The translations under genes and the position numbers were made by a program. This document shows positions 17,376-26,924 of a DNA stretch of 46,844 nt, piece after piece (position 1 is the first letter of the stretch; the number at the start of each line of letters is the position of its first letter). The DNA is from Paludibacter sp. (GTDB taxonomy: Bacteria > Bacteroidota > Bacteroidia > Bacteroidales > Paludibacteraceae). Under the pieces are notes generated by a model. The model was not told where the DNA came from. It saw only the letters and a list, made by a program, of their open reading frames with translations, and did not search any database. The stretch spans positions 1 to 46,844 of the forward strand of contig DAIDKM010000019.1 of assembly GCA_027450045.1 (NCBI GenBank). Reading direction: 5' to 3'.

Positions 17376-18716
17376 TTAATTGCGGGGCAATGCGTGAAAA
17401 TCATTTAGCTTTATAGGAATAATGTTCAATGTGACTGCCTCTTTTACGATGGCGAACACTTTTTCGTCTAATACTCGTTCAAAATATTTTTCAGCCTGCC
17501 CTTCTTTCTTAAGAGTGTCTTTTGCATATTCTACTAAAAGATCCTCTGGGAAGTTAGTGATCCCATATTGAGCATATTGGGCTTTAATGGATCGGATTGC
17601 ATACGCTTCCAAATCTTCTTGCCCAACTTTAATTTCATTTGTTTCGGCCAATTTATTCCGAATGAGTTGCCATTTAACGGTGTCGAGCATGGCGTCAAAC
17701 TCTTTTTCGATAATTTCCTCGGTTACTTTTTCGTTGGTTGCCAACAGCCATCTTTTCAAAAAAGCTTCAGGAAAAGCGACATCCGCCATTTTTTTTAACA
17801 AATAGGTATGTGCGTCGTCTGCAAAACGGTAGAAGCTGTTTTCTTCCATAATGGCGATAATAGCTTCCTTTTCTTTGTCGCGAGCTTCTGCCTCGTTTGT
17901 CACAATCTCTTTCCCATATATCAAATCAAACAGCTCTTGATCTAACGGATGAGGTTGAAACCGATTGGTGTTTTGTATGGTAAAAGTGAAGTCTGATTTG
18001 AAGTTTTGAACTTCTTCTTTCGTCACTTTGAGCAATGTAGCTATTTCTGTTTCATTAGTAAAAGCTACAGAAGGATTGAAAGTGACAATATCGCCAACCT
18101 TTTTTCCAACAAAAAGCGCTTTTTGTTCCGGTGTCATCAGCGAAGGGGTTAATACCGCATCAGCAACTACGTGCTTTGTCTCTGAATCGTTGACTTCTTC
18201 CAAAACGCCTTTTACTAAATCCTTTTCTTCAACTATTTCAGCATCAACGTGTGTGCCCAAACGATCTTGTAGACTCTTCATTTGATCGTCGATCATTTGT
18301 TCTTCCACTTCGATATCGTAGTAAACAATTGAATCCTCTTTGCTAAGCGTCATCTCAAATTCAGGAGCAACGGCAAAGTCAAAAAGAAGTTCAAATGTTT
18401 CATCCGTGTCGAAATTAATTTGCGCTTGTTCTGTCTCGTTTGGCAATATTTCTCCCAATAGATTCAGATTATTGTCGCGTATATATCCATTAAGAGCATC
18501 GCTTACCACTTTGTTGACTTCATCAACCTTGATGGCTTTGCCATACATTTTTTTGAGCAATCCGACAGGAACCATGCCTGGACGAAACCCCGGAATGTTC
18601 GCTTTGCGCTTGTAATCTTTCAACGTTTTTTCCACCTTTTCGGAATAATCCGATGGGGTAATTTGCACAAGGAGTTGTGCATTTAATGCATCAATATCTT
18701 TTCTGACGATATTCAT
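17376..18716 (-). CDS. tig: Trigger factor, ribosome-associated chaperone
   Basis: 446 residues. The N-terminal ribosome-binding loop reads GFRPGMVPVGLLKKMYG (about residues 42-58), the Bacteroidota form of the GFRxGKxP signature. A central PPIase-like domain and a long helical C-terminal chaperone domain (about 250-430) follow. The central domain looks divergent and may lack isomerase activity, as is common in this phylum. The protein binds L23 at the ribosome exit and shields nascent chains. It lies 180 bases downstream of fabH on the same strand; no clear TAnnTTTG was seen in that gap. Confidence 0.95.
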   Translation of the reverse strand: MNIVRKDIDALNAQLLVQITPSDYSEKVEKTLKDYKRKANIPGFRPGMVPVGLLKKMYGKAIKVDEVNKVVSDALNGYIRDNNLNLLGEILPNETEQAQINFDTDETFELLFDFAVAPEFEMTLSKEDSIVYYDIEVEEQMIDDQMKSLQDRLGTHVDAEIVEEKDLVKGVLEEVNDSETKHVVADAVLTPSLMTPEQKALFVGKKVGDIVTFNPSVAFTNETEIATLLKVTKEEVQNFKSDFTFTIQNTNRFQPHPLDQELFDLIYGKEIVTNEAEARDKEKEAIIAIMEENSFYRFADDAHTYLLKKMADVAFPEAFLKRWLLATNEKVTEEIIEKEFDAMLDTVKWQLIRNKLAETNEIKVGQEDLEAYAIRSIKAQYAQYGITNFPEDLLVEYAKDTLKKEGQAEKYFERVLDEKVFAIVKEAVTLNIIPIKLNDFHALPRN

Positions 18717-18896
18717 CTGTTTGTATTTTATTTTTTACGTTAAGGTCAGATGGAACTTTATGCCAACACAGCATCATTTCTTTGTTTGTCAAAATGAGAG
18801 AATGTTGTCATATTTGTTTCATTGTGTATGAATTGAATTTGCTCGTATGTAATTTTGATTCACAATGTTCCTGGTGGATTGTTGTGAGGCATAAAT

Positions 18897-19919
18897 CTAT
18901 TTCTTTTTTCTTGTTGACATTTCTTCTCCGTCATAAGCCCAGATGACGTAAGCGGCACCCCATGTAAATCCTCCGCCGAATGTGGTTAGAATGATTTTAT
19001 CGCCCTTTTTTAGTTTGGGTTCCCATTCATTGAGGCATATTGGTAATGTCGCTGCGGTTGTATTGCCAAATTTCTCGATATTTACCATCACTTTTTCTTT
19101 TGGTACGCCCATGCGGTTGGCTACAGCATCAATGATGCGCAAATTTGCCTGATGGGGCACTACCCATGCAATATCATCGTGGGTCAAGCTGTTGCGTTCC
19201 ATGATTTCGGCTGACACATCGGCCATTTTTGTAACAGCGTATTTGAATACTACCTGACCTTCTTGGTAAATATAGTGTTGCTTTGCATCCACCGTTTCGT
19301 GAGAAGCTGGGAATACTGATCCACCTGCTTTCAGGTGCAAGTGAGGATAGCCAACGCCATCGGTATATAATTTTGCATCAATCAATCCAACTTCTTCTTC
19401 GGTAGGTTCTAATAGAACGGCGCCAGCTCCATCCCCAAAAAGAGGACAAGTATTACGGTCGGTGTAATCAACAAAAGCTGAGAGTTTATCGGCGCCAATC
19501 AAGATCACTTTCTTGTATTTACCTGATTCAACCAATGCGGCTGCACTCTGTAATCCAAAAGTAAAGCCTGAGCAGGCTGCTCCCAAGTCGTAAGCAAACG
19601 CATTTTTAATGCCCACACGTTCAGCCGCTAAAATAGCAGTTGAAGGAAAATTGTGATCCGGGGTTACCGTTGCGCAAACGATGGCATCGATTTCTTCCGG
19701 TTTGGTATTTGTTTTCTTAAGAAGTTGTTCAATGGCTTTGGCAGCCAGAAATGAAGTGCCTAATCCTTTTTCTTTCAAGATGTGGCGTTCTTTGATGCCA
19801 ATACGTGTCATAATCCACTCATCAGTGGTATCTACCATACGAGAAAGTTCTTCGTTGGTCAGCACATAATCAGGAACATACATTCCTAATCCTGTGATTT
19901 TGGCAAAAATCTTATTCAT
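18897..19919 (-). CDS. fabH: 3-oxoacyl-[acyl-carrier-protein] synthase III
   Basis: 340 residues with the complete KAS III catalytic triad: Cys116 in [12 protein letters not shown], His256 in [10 protein letters not shown] and Asn286 in [10 protein letters not shown]. It condenses acetyl-CoA or a branched acyl-CoA with malonyl-ACP to start fatty-acid synthesis in the cytoplasm. It follows rpmF by about 180 bases with a minus-strand terminator between them, so it may also have its own promoter. The yceD-rpmF-fabH order is widespread; plsX, common between rpmF and fabH elsewhere, is absent here, as is usual in Bacteroidota. Confidence 0.97.
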   Translation of the reverse strand: MNKIFAKITGLGMYVPDYVLTNEELSRMVDTTDEWIMTRIGIKERHILKEKGLGTSFLAAKAIEQLLKKTNTKPEEIDAIVCATVTPDHNFPSTAILAAERVGIKNAFAYDLGAACSGFTFGLQSAAALVESGKYKKVILIGADKLSAFVDYTDRNTCPLFGDGAGAVLLEPTEEEVGLIDAKLYTDGVGYPHLHLKAGGSVFPASHETVDAKQHYIYQEGQVVFKYAVTKMADVSAEIMERNSLTHDDIAWVVPHQANLRIIDAVANRMGVPKEKVMVNIEKFGNTTAATLPICLNEWEPKLKKGDKIILTTFGGGFTWGAAYVIWAYDGEEMSTRKKK

Positions 19920-20020
19920 GCGGAATTTGGTTAGTTATTTATATTGAATCATTCTAAAGTCCTGAAGGATCTTTATCTTTTTGCAAAGGCTGTAAAGGCG
20001 GGGTTTTTGAGTAAAATAGC

Positions 20021-20061
20021 AAAAGAAAAAAATGCCCTAAAAACAGTAGGGTTTTAGGGCA
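20021..20061 (-). terminator. Intrinsic terminator after rpmF
   Basis: Perfect 10-bp arms (20033-20042 and 20052-20061), 9-base loop, and on the minus strand a run of T beginning at 20032. It probably reduces transcription from yceD-rpmF into fabH. Confidence 0.75.
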
Positions 20062-20098
20062 AATTCCTTATCTGTCAGCATAAAAAGCTAACAAAGCC

Positions 20099-20284
20099 TT
20101 AAGCACTTGCTAATTTCTCGATGGCCAATTTGCCGCGGTAGTAACCACATGAACCACAAACGGTATGATAAATGTGCATAGAACCACAGTTAGGACAAAC
20201 GGTTAAAGTTGGTGCAATTGCTTTGTCGTGCGTTCTTCTTTTTGCTGTGCGTTGTTTCGAATGTTTTCTTTTTGGATGTGCCAT
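20099..20284 (-). CDS. rpmF: 50S ribosomal protein L32
   Basis: 61 residues, normal for L32. The basic N-terminus MAHPKRKHSKQRTAKRR is followed by a zinc ribbon with Cys30, Cys33, Cys43 and Cys46 (CPNC and CGSC), so this is the zinc-binding form. It is a structural protein of the large subunit. It lies 13 bases downstream of yceD, in the conserved yceD-rpmF pair. Confidence 0.97.
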   Translation of the reverse strand: MAHPKRKHSKQRTAKRRTHDKAIAPTLTVCPNCGSMHIYHTVCGSCGYYRGKLAIEKLASA

Positions 20285-20297
20285 TTTATATCAGTTT

Positions 20298-20870
20298 TTA
20301 GTCGTTATCGATCATATCTTTCAACTTATCCCAGCGTGCGTCATGTTCAGGTTCTTCAGATTCTGAAAATGAATTATTCTCTTCTGTTGGCAGATCATCA
20401 TCGGATTCTTCTGTCGTCTTCGCTGTGTGTTTGCGCAACTGTGATGTCATTGCTTTGTTGCATTTCCCGGGTGGATGTACATGCTTGATGGGAATCGTCA
20501 ATACGATAAATTCGTATAGAAACCAAGCAATGTTAATCTCGCCCTCATCTTCTGGAACAATCACAATATCAGTACCTTCTTCTGAAAAAGTTTTGCCTAA
20601 CTTGACAAATAGTCTTTCTCGAATGGTTACCGGTTGTTCCATGTCATCCAAGCAGCGATCGCATGCGATAATGATATTGCCGTTAATCTCAAAAATCAAT
20701 TCGTATCCGGCGCTGTTTTTTTTGACTGAAATGTGAGCATGAAGATCTCCTTTGCGCACTTCAGGACTGTCTATTTTTGAGAAATAATCATTGTTTAGAT
20801 GATATTCAAAAGTTTGACTGTCTGTAGTTAACGCCTTTAATGGAATCGAATATGCATCAAATTTTCCCAC
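20298..20870 (-). CDS. yceD: YceD/DUF177-family protein
   Basis: 190 residues. The central part has CDRCL (a YceD hallmark), then an acidic region and HPPGKCNKAM, so two pairs of cysteines or histidines could bind metal. The tail is very acidic (SDDDLPTEENNSFSESEEPE). In other bacteria YceD is linked to 23S rRNA accumulation, and the gene nearly always precedes rpmF, as here. It starts 25 bases from a good minus-strand promoter, so the leader is short. Confidence 0.88.
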   Translation of the reverse strand: MGKFDAYSIPLKALTTDSQTFEYHLNNDYFSKIDSPEVRKGDLHAHISVKKNSAGYELIFEINGNIIIACDRCLDDMEQPVTIRERLFVKLGKTFSEEGTDIVIVPEDEGEINIAWFLYEFIVLTIPIKHVHPPGKCNKAMTSQLRKHTAKTTEESDDDLPTEENNSFSESEEPEHDARWDKLKDMIDND

Positions 20871-20895
20871 AGTAAATGCTACATTAAAAACCGTG

Positions 20896-20927
20896 CAAAG
20901 GTATATAAAATTATCTGCAAATTACAA
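20896..20927 (-). promoter_or_regulatory. Promoter of the yceD-rpmF unit
   Basis: On the minus strand TACCTTTG (complement of 20896-20903) is a perfect -7 box, and a TTG (complement of 20925-20927) lies 21 bases upstream. Transcription would start about 15-20 bases before the yceD ATG. Confidence 0.6.
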
Positions 20928-21273
20928 CGCAACTGCTCTTTTTTCATGATTGTGTGCCATTTTAACAGAATCAGGTTCTCTGTTTACCTCTGTTTTTCAG
21001 TGTGACACATACCTTCCAAAATTTCGCGGTGTCTATGAAATTTGGTGCTTTTAAATGTTTCCGGCTATGCAGCTTTTTGTAACTCGTAATAAATAGGATG
21101 ATGTTATTCCCGAAGCTATTAGTGAGTAGAGTGCGTTGTTGATTCTTGACTCACAATGTTTACTTGATTTACGAATGAAAGCTTACCCTGAATAAGAAAA
21201 CAGGTGGATAAAACGCTGCCAAAAGCGACTTTGATACAGAGCGACTCAAATAAAAAATAATTTTTTGGGGATG

Positions 21274-21304
21274 TTGTGCATTTCAGATCCTTTCATTACC
21301 TTTG
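21274..21304 (+). promoter_or_regulatory. Promoter of rpsU
   Basis: TTG at 21274-21276, 20 bases, then TACCTTTG at 21297-21304, a full match to the Bacteroidota consensus. It gives a leader of about 38 bases. Confidence 0.65.
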
Positions 21305-21348
21305 CAGCCACAATTCATCAAACATTTAACAAAACTTGATTTATTCAC

Positions 21349-21540
21349 ATGATTGTAGTTCCTGTAAAAGAAGGCGAGAACATTGAAAAAGCCTTGAAAA
21401 AATTCAAAAGAAAATTTGAAAAAACTGGGGTAGTAAAAGAATTAAGAAGACGCCAAGCCTTCTCAAAGCCTTCTGTAAAACGTCGTGAAGAGGTGATTCA
21501 TGCTGCTTACGTACAACAATTGCAGCAAAATCAGGAATAA
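21349..21540 (+). CDS. rpsU: 30S ribosomal protein S21
   Basis: 63 residues beginning MIVVPVKEGENIEKALKKF, with the strongly basic helix that follows (KRKFEKTGVVKELRRR). S21 lies near the 3' end of 16S rRNA; in Bacteroidota it helps hide the anti-Shine-Dalgarno sequence, which fits the lack of SD motifs at most starts in this window. The region before this ATG is A/T-rich and has no SD. The recombinase gene begins 55 bases later and hpf overlaps that gene, so rpsU-xerC-hpf look like one unit. Confidence 0.97.
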   Translation: MIVVPVKEGENIEKALKKFKRKFEKTGVVKELRRRQAFSKPSVKRREEVIHAAYVQQLQQNQE

Positions 21541-21595
21541 GATCGTCCTCAATTTGCTTTTTTAGGTTATCTTTGTAGCAAATACCTTTGCTTCT

Positions 21596-22489
21596 ATGAT
21601 CGACCGTTACTTGCAATATTTACGGTATGAGAAAGGTTCGTCTTCTCATACCGAATTGTCGTATCGTACAGATTTAATCCAATTTGCTCGTTATATTTCA
21701 GAGGATGTCGCTTCTTTTGATCCGGCAAATGTTACTGCTTTGCAGGTGCGGGCATGGATAGTTTCTCTTTTAGAAGCCGGGGATACAGCGCGGACTGTGA
21801 ATCGGAAGGTGTCGGCATTAAAAGCGTTTTATCGGTTCTTAAACCATAAATCGCTATTGACAAGCAATCCCACTAAAAGAATTATGTCGCTTAAAACAAA
21901 AAAGCAACTTCCCTTGTTTTTCAAAGAAAAGGAGATTAATTTTGTCCGTAGCAACATGCTCGAAAATTCTTTTGAAGAGTCACGAGATAAATTGATCATT
22001 GAATTATTTTACCAAACAGGGATGCGTTGTTCTGAATTGATTGGCGTTAAAGATTCTGATGTTGATTTTTCACGCAAAACCTTGCGTGTGCTTGGCAAAC
22101 GGAACAAAGAACGATTAATCCCTTTTGGGGAGACATTAAGCGTGGAAATGATGAGCTATATTTCGATGCGTAATGAAACAATTGAGCATCCCGCAGAGAG
22201 ATTGATCACTTTAAAAACCGGAGCGCCGGTATATTCAAAGTTAGTATACAATAAGGTGCATAACGCATTTAGTGGAGTAAGTACACTTTCGAAACGAAGC
22301 CCACATGTGCTACGTCATACGTTTGCCACTACGTTGTTAAATAATGGCGCAGAATTGAATGCAGTAAAAGAATTATTAGGACACAGCAATTTATCGGCTA
22401 CTGAGATCTATACGCATACAACGTTTGATCAAATACATTCTATTTATAAACAAGCCCATCCAAGGGCACAAAAAAGGAGGCATCCATGA
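21596..22489 (+). CDS. xerC: Tyrosine recombinase, XerC/XerD type
   Basis: 297 residues, typical for chromosomal Xer recombinases. A SAM-like core-binding domain (about 1-85) precedes the catalytic domain with Arg144 (GMRCSEL), His237 and Arg240 (HVLRHTF), His263 (GHSN) and nucleophile Tyr272 (EIYTH). It is expected to resolve chromosome dimers at dif, as half of a pair. Its place between rpsU and hpf is conserved in many Bacteroidota, so it is not a mobile-element integrase. Naming it XerC rather than XerD is a convention here. Its stop overlaps the hpf start (ATGA). Confidence 0.93.
   Translation: MIDRYLQYLRYEKGSSSHTELSYRTDLIQFARYISEDVASFDPANVTALQVRAWIVSLLEAGDTARTVNRKVSALKAFYRFLNHKSLLTSNPTKRIMSLKTKKQLPLFFKEKEINFVRSNMLENSFEESRDKLIIELFYQTGMRCSELIGVKDSDVDFSRKTLRVLGKRNKERLIPFGETLSVEMMSYISMRNETIEHPAERLITLKTGAPVYSKLVYNKVHNAFSGVSTLSKRSPHVLRHTFATTLLNNGAELNAVKELLGHSNLSATEIYTHTTFDQIHSIYKQAHPRAQKRRHP
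22474..22480 (+). promoter_or_regulatory. Shine-Dalgarno sequence before hpf
   Basis: AAGGAGG lies five bases before the hpf ATG, inside the end of the recombinase gene. It stands out because almost all other starts in the window have no such motif. It probably supports coupled reinitiation at the ATGA overlap. Confidence 0.6.
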
Positions 22490-22779
22490 CTGTCAACATT
22501 CAATCCATCAAGTTTGAAGCTACACAAAAATTGGAAGAGCACATAACTAAAAAGGTAACGAAGCTCGAACATTTTTTTGATGAAATAATCACTGCTGAAG
22601 TTATTCTCAAGGTGATAAAGCCAGAAAGCGCTGCCAATAAGGAAGCCGCCGTACGTGTCAATGTGCCGGGTCACGAACTCTTTGCCTCAAAAGTATGCGA
22701 TACCTTCGAAGAAGCAGTCGATACGGCTGTTGAAGCGATCGAAAAACAAATTTTGAAGCACAAAGAAAAAGTAAAGTAA
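22486..22779 (+). CDS. hpf: Ribosome hibernation-promoting factor, short form (HPF/RaiA family)
   Basis: 97 residues, the short form without the C-terminal dimerisation domain. It starts MTVNIQSIKFEATQKLEEHI and has the beta-alpha-beta-beta-beta-alpha layout of the family. HPF binds the 30S decoding region during slow growth and blocks initiation. It overlaps the recombinase stop by four bases and has a strong SD. Confidence 0.93.
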   Translation: MTVNIQSIKFEATQKLEEHITKKVTKLEHFFDEIITAEVILKVIKPESAANKEAAVRVNVPGHELFASKVCDTFEEAVDTAVEAIEKQILKHKEKVK

Positions 22780-23122
22780 GGAAGAAAACCAGACTCAATT
22801 CGTTGAGACATAAACAAAATCCTCACGGTTGAATCAATTTGTTTCAGATTAAAAATTGAGCATAATATTTTTTCCATAGAAAAGCGAAAGAAGATTTTGT
22901 ACTTCAGAAAAAAACGTCTACATTTGCAAGCCGTTTTAGCAGTGAAAGTTAAAACGGCTTTTAAATGGTGATTAAAGGCAATTTCAGCAAGTTTTTCTTA
23001 GTCACGTTTGAGAATAAATTTGCGAATGAGCTATGCCAACAACCGTTTTTCATTGCAAATGCGAAATGTGCAGAGTAGAGTAGCGGTGTTTGGAAGGAAA
23101 TAATATAAGGAGCATATAAAAA
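22780..23122 (+). other. Leader region before the tRNA-tuf block
   Basis: 343 bases with no convincing gene. The only clear signal is the promoter at 22896-22926; about 190 bases of leader then precede tRNA-Tyr. No terminator is obvious after hpf. Confidence 0.55.
22896..22926 (+). promoter_or_regulatory. Promoter of the tRNA-tuf-secE-nusG-rpl block
   Basis: TTTG (22896-22899), 19 bases, TACATTTG (22919-22926): a textbook Bacteroidota promoter. It is the best candidate for driving tRNA-Tyr through tuf and possibly further. Confidence 0.7.
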
Positions 23123-23204
23123 GGGCAGTTACCAGAGTGGCCAAATGGGGCAGACTGTAAATCTGCTGGCGACGCCTACGGTGGTTCGAATCCATCACTG
23201 CCCA
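23123..23204 (+). tRNA. tRNA-Tyr (GTA)
   Basis: Acceptor arms GGGCAGT and ACTGCCC pair fully, discriminator A. The anticodon GTA is at 23157-23159 in the loop CTGTAAA. A long variable arm is present, as expected for bacterial tRNA-Tyr. CCA is not encoded. Confidence 0.97.
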
Positions 23205-23216
23205 CAAATAATTATT

Positions 23217-23289
23217 GCGGGAATAGCTCAGTCGATAGAGCATCAGCCTTCCAAGCTGAGGGTCGCGGGTTTGAGTCCCGTTTCCCGCT
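23217..23289 (+). tRNA. tRNA-Gly (TCC)
   Basis: Acceptor arms GCGGGAA and TTCCCGC pair, discriminator T. The anticodon TCC is at 23250-23252 within the loop CTTCCAA, and the T loop is TTTGAGT. It lies 12 bases after tRNA-Tyr. Confidence 0.97.
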
Positions 23290-23376
23290 CAAAGGCAACA
23301 TGGAGTTGCCGTTATTGAAACAACAAAGCAAGCACTGTCTTGAAAAAGATATTGCTTAAAAAGAGACAGCGAGTTT

Positions 23377-23448
<72 letters not shown>

Positions 23449-23502
23449 CAAGAAAGAACGATGAGACCCACATCTATTTATTAATAAATAATTTTCTGAG
23501 TT

Positions 23503-24690
23503 ATGGCAAAAGAACATTTTAACAGGACGAAACCGCACGTTAACATCGGTACCATCGGCCACGTTGACCACGGAAAGACGACGTTGACAGCTGCGATTAC
23601 TACTGTATTAGCAAAAAAAGGACTTTCTGAAGTTCGTTCGTTTGATTCAATCGACAACGCTCCTGAAGAAAAAGAACGTGGTATTACTATTAATACTGCT
23701 CACGTAGAATATGAAACCGCAAACCGTCACTATGCTCACGTTGACTGTCCGGGCCACGCCGATTATGTAAAGAACATGGTCACTGGTGCAGCTCAAATGG
23801 ATGGTGCAATCATCGTGGTAGCTGCAACGGATGGTCCTATGCCACAAACGCGTGAACACATTCTTTTGGCACGCCAGGTAAACGTACCGAAATTGGTTGT
23901 TTTCATGAATAAATGCGACATGGTAGACGACCCTGAAATGCTTGATTTAGTAGAAATGGAAATGCGCGAATTGCTTTCATTCTATGAATTTGATGGCGAT
24001 AATACTCCGGTCATTCGTGGTTCTGCTTTAGGTGCATTGAACGGCGTAGCAGAATGGGAAGATAAAGTTATGGAGCTGATGGAAGCTGTTGATACATGGA
24101 TTCCACTCCCTCCGCGTGATACTGATAAACCTTTCTTGATGCCTGTTGAAGACGTCTTCTCTATTACCGGTCGCGGAACAGTTGCAACTGGTCGTATTGA
24201 GACTGGTCGTATTAAAACCGGTGAAGAAGTTCAAATCATCGGATTAGGTGCTGAAGGTAAAAAATCAGTTGTTACCGGTGTTGAAATGTTTCGTAAAATT
24301 TTGGACGACGGTCAAGCTGGCGATAACGTAGGGTTATTGCTTCGTGGTATTGACAAGGAAGAAATCAAACGTGGTATGGTTATTTGCCATCCGGGCAAAG
24401 TAAAACCTCACACTCGCTTCAAAGCTCAAGTGTATATCTTGAAAAAAGAAGAAGGTGGTCGCCATACTCCATTCCATAACAAATATCGTCCTCAATTTTA
24501 TATTCGTACGTTGGATGTTACCGGCGAAATCACTCTTCCTGAAGGAACTGAAATGGTAATGCCTGGTGATAACTTGACCATTACTGTTGAATTGATTTAC
24601 CCTGTCGCTTGCGACTTAGGTTTGCGCTTCGCTATCCGTGAAGGTGGCCGTACAGTTGGAGCTGGTCAGATCACCGAACTTCTTGACTAA
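23503..24690 (+). CDS. tuf: Elongation factor Tu
   Basis: 395 residues, full length. The GTPase motifs are intact: GHVDHGKTT (G1, about 19-27), the effector stretch EERGITI-type [19 protein letters not shown] (G3) and NKCDMVDD (G4). Domains 2 and 3 carry the usual [13 protein letters not shown] and a C-terminal end in [13 protein letters not shown]-Tu brings aminoacyl-tRNA to the ribosome. It lies in a tRNA-tuf-tRNA-secE-nusG block; a hairpin follows. Confidence 0.98.
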   Translation: MAKEHFNRTKPHVNIGTIGHVDHGKTTLTAAITTVLAKKGLSEVRSFDSIDNAPEEKERGITINTAHVEYETANRHYAHVDCPGHADYVKNMVTGAAQMDGAIIVVAATDGPMPQTREHILLARQVNVPKLVVFMNKCDMVDDPEMLDLVEMEMRELLSFYEFDGDNTPVIRGSALGALNGVAEWEDKVMELMEAVDTWIPLPPRDTDKPFLMPVEDVFSITGRGTVATGRIETGRIKTGEEVQIIGLGAEGKKSVVTGVEMFRKILDDGQAGDNVGLLLRGIDKEEIKRGMVICHPGKVKPHTRFKAQVYILKKEEGGRHTPFHNKYRPQFYIRTLDVTGEITLPEGTEMVMPGDNLTITVELIYPVACDLGLRFAIREGGRTVGAGQITELLD

Positions 24691-24768
24691 TGAAATTGTG
24701 TTTGATTCAATGCTTTTTGGAGTGAAATGCTTTAAAAGGTTGTTTGATGAGAACTGAATTAATAAACA

Positions 24769-24804
24769 AGGATCCTGACATGAATAAATGCTTGTCAGGA
24801 TCTT
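24769..24804 (+). terminator. Hairpin after tuf
   Basis: Arms at 24771-24780 and 24793-24802 pair perfectly (10 bp) around 12 bases, with further A/T and G-T pairs outside. Only a short T stretch follows, so it may reduce rather than end transcription into tRNA-Trp and secE. Confidence 0.6.
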
Positions 24805-24861
24805 TAATCCTAATGAATAGTTTATTGATTGTCTATTTACTGTCAAGAAACTGTTAATTTT

Positions 24862-24934
24862 ACGGGTCTAGCTCAGCTGGTAGAGCATCGGTCTCCAAAA
24901 CCGAGTGTCGTGAGTTCGAATCTTACGACCCGTG
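24862..24934 (+). tRNA. tRNA-Trp (CCA)
   Basis: Acceptor arms ACGGGTC and GACCCGT pair, discriminator G. The anticodon CCA is at 24895-24897 in the loop CTCCAAA. It stands 22 bases before secE, the usual tRNA-Trp-secE-nusG order. Confidence 0.97.
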
Positions 24935-24956
24935 CATTTAAAGAAAACCACACGCT

Positions 24957-25151
24957 ATGAAAAAAGTGATTAGTTATTTTAAGGAGTCGTACACCGAGCT
25001 CGTTCATAAAGTATCATGGCCATCTTACAAAGAGCTTACAAACAGTGCAGTAGTGGTATTAGTAGCTTCCGTCGTAATTGCATTGGTTGTTTGGGTCATG
25101 GATTTAGGATTCGAGAATATTATGAAGTTTATTTACAAACAGATTATTTAG
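24957..25151 (+). CDS. secE: Preprotein translocase subunit SecE
   Basis: 64 residues, the short one-span form. An amphipathic N-terminal helix (SYFKESYTELVHKVSWPSY) contains the conserved KVSWPS, followed by one transmembrane segment (about 31-50). SecE clamps SecY in the inner-membrane translocon. Its TAG stop overlaps the SD of nusG. Confidence 0.96.
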   Translation: MKKVISYFKESYTELVHKVSWPSYKELTNSAVVVLVASVVIALVVWVMDLGFENIMKFIYKQII

Positions 25152-25155
25152 GAGG
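25150..25155 (+). promoter_or_regulatory. Shine-Dalgarno sequence before nusG
   Basis: AGGAGG, five bases before the nusG ATG and overlapping the secE stop codon. Its strength is unusual for this genome and suggests coupling of nusG translation to secE. Confidence 0.6.
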
Positions 25156-25160
25156 TACTC

Positions 25161-25706
25161 ATGGTTGAGACTGCACACAAATGGTATGTTCTTCGTGCCA
25201 TTAGCGGGAAAGAGCATAAGGTAAAAGAGTATATTGAGGCGGAAATCAAGAATACAAATCTTGGTCAATTTGTTTCTCAAGTGCTTATTCCAACCGAAAA
25301 AGTGGTGCAAGTTCGCAACGGTAAACGAATCACCAAAGAAAAGAGTTATTTGCCAGGGTATATCTTGGTAGAAGCAAATTTAATTGGTGATGTTGCACAT
25401 CGATTGAAACAATTGCCAAATGTACTAGGGTTCCTCGGTGAAAAAAATGATTCTCCGACACCACTCCGAACTTCTGAAGTTAACCGCATTCTTGGTACTA
25501 TGGATGAGTTGCAAGAGGCAGGTGAAGAACTTGCTTTGTTGTATGCTATCGGTGAAAACGTAAAAGTGATCATTGGTCCGTTTACAGGGTTTAGTGGAGT
25601 AGTTGAAGAGGTAAATAATGAGAAGAAGAAGCTCAAAGTTATGGTGAAAATATTTGGGCGAAAGACTCCTTTAGAATTAGGCTTTTTGCAAGTGGAAAAA
25701 GAGTAG
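25161..25706 (+). CDS. nusG: Transcription termination/antitermination factor NusG
   Basis: 181 residues. The NGN domain begins KWYVLRAISGKEHKV and includes SYLPGYILVEA; the C-terminal KOW domain contains IIGPFTGFSGVVEEVN. NusG binds the RNA polymerase clamp and links it to Rho or the ribosome. It is nine bases past secE with a strong SD and is followed by rplK 52 bases later. Confidence 0.97.
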   Translation: MVETAHKWYVLRAISGKEHKVKEYIEAEIKNTNLGQFVSQVLIPTEKVVQVRNGKRITKEKSYLPGYILVEANLIGDVAHRLKQLPNVLGFLGEKNDSPTPLRTSEVNRILGTMDELQEAGEELALLYAIGENVKVIIGPFTGFSGVVEEVNNEKKKLKVMVKIFGRKTPLELGFLQVEKE

Positions 25707-25758
25707 ATGGTGGTTACGCACGCAACTGCTCGGTTATTAATTATTAAATTTCAAAACA

Positions 25759-26202
25759 ATGGCAAAACAAGTTGCAGGACTTATTAAATTGCAGATAAAA
25801 GGTGGTGCTGCAAACCCATCACCTCCTGTGGGTCCCGCATTGGGATCCAAGGGGATCAATATTATGGAGTTTTGTAAGCAATTTAATGCCAGAACTCAAG
25901 AAAAAGCAGGAAAGATTTTGCCTGTGGTCATTACCTATTATACGGACAAGTCATACGAGTTTGTTGTCAAAACACCTCCTGTTGCTATCCAATTATTGGA
26001 AGCAGCAAAACTAAAAGGCGGATCGGCAGAACCAAATCGTGCTAAAGTGGCAGAAATCACTTGGGAGCAAGTGCAAAGCATTGCTCAAGATAAGATGGTC
26101 GATTTAAACTGCTTTACGGTGGAGTCAGCAATGACAATGGTGGCTGGTACGGCGCGTAGTATGGGTATTACCATTAAAGGGCAATTCCCCGGAACAAATT
26201 AA
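25759..26202 (+). CDS. rplK: 50S ribosomal protein L11
   Basis: 147 residues. The N-terminal region has the Pro-rich [19 protein letters not shown], and the C-terminal RNA-binding domain ends in [13 protein letters not shown]11 forms the GTPase-associated centre with L10 and L12. It starts the rplK-rplA-rplJ-rplL run; rplA follows 11 bases later. Confidence 0.98.
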   Translation: MAKQVAGLIKLQIKGGAANPSPPVGPALGSKGINIMEFCKQFNARTQEKAGKILPVVITYYTDKSYEFVVKTPPVAIQLLEAAKLKGGSAEPNRAKVAEITWEQVQSIAQDKMVDLNCFTVESAMTMVAGTARSMGITIKGQFPGTN

Positions 26203-26213
26203 AAACTTTCAAC

Positions 26214-26912
26214 ATGAGTAAACTAACGAAAAATCAAAAGTTGGCAAACAGCAAAGTTGAAGCCGGGAAAACCTACTCACTTAAAGAGGCTGCTGCTTTG
26301 GTAAAAGAGCTTACTTTTACTAAATTCGATGCTTCTGTTGACCTCGATGTGCGTTTAGGCGTTGATCCTCGAAAATCAAATCAAATGGTTCGTGGAGTTG
26401 TTTCGCTACCGCATGGGACAGGAAAACAAATTAGGGTTCTCGCGTTATGTTCCCCCGAAGCTGAGGCAGATGCCAAGGCCGCTGGAGCAGACTTTGTTGG
26501 TCTGGACGAATATATCGAAAAGATTAAAGGAGGATGGACGGATATCGATGTAATCATTACACAGCCGGCGATCATGGGTAAGATTGGTGCATTAGGACGC
26601 GTGTTAGGCCCTCGTGGTTTAATGCCAAATCCTAAAAGTGGTACCGTTACGAATGACATTGCTACTGCTGTGAAAGAGGTGAAACAAGGCAAGATCGATT
26701 TCAAAGTTGATAAAAGTGGTATCGTACATGCTTCTGTTGGTAAAGTGTCGTTTGATGCGGATAAACTCACTGATAACGCGAAAGAATTTATTCAAACGCT
26801 TATCAAACTGAAGCCATCAACGGCAAAAGGTACTTACGTGAAGAGTATTTATCTTTCAAGTACAATGAGTCTTGGTGTGAAAATTGACCCTAAATCGGTT
26901 GAAGAAAACTAA
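26214..26912 (+). CDS. rplA: 50S ribosomal protein L1
   Basis: 232 residues, normal length. The signature [16 protein letters not shown] lies near residue 137-152, and the C-terminal [18 protein letters not shown] is typical. L1 forms the mobile stalk at the tRNA exit site and often represses its own operon by binding the leader mRNA. No L1-like leader site was recognised here. rplJ follows by 12 bases. Confidence 0.98.
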   Translation: MSKLTKNQKLANSKVEAGKTYSLKEAAALVKELTFTKFDASVDLDVRLGVDPRKSNQMVRGVVSLPHGTGKQIRVLALCSPEAEADAKAAGADFVGLDEYIEKIKGGWTDIDVIITQPAIMGKIGALGRVLGPRGLMPNPKSGTVTNDIATAVKEVKQGKIDFKVDKSGIVHASVGKVSFDADKLTDNAKEFIQTLIKLKPSTAKGTYVKSIYLSSTMSLGVKIDPKSVEEN

Positions 26913-26924
26913 AAAAGTTGTAGT

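Larger units (their letters stand above)
20871..21348. other. Divergent intergenic region between yceD and rpsU
   Basis: 478 bases with the two promoters listed separately at its edges. The middle (about 20930-21270) is A/T-rich, with stops in all frames and no RNA gene or repeat that I can recognise. Confidence 0.6.

Noticed and set aside
21305-21348. Shine-Dalgarno sequence before rpsU for S21 autoregulation, as described in some Flavobacteria
   Set aside because: The leader is A/T-rich with no AGGAGG-like motif.
21596-22489. Integrase of a genomic island
   Set aside because: Length and position between rpsU and hpf fit the conserved chromosomal Xer recombinase; no attachment repeats or cargo are seen.
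23031-23243. Minus-strand frame across tRNA-Tyr and tRNA-Gly
   Set aside because: It covers two clear tRNA genes and the end has only chance similarity to a protein.
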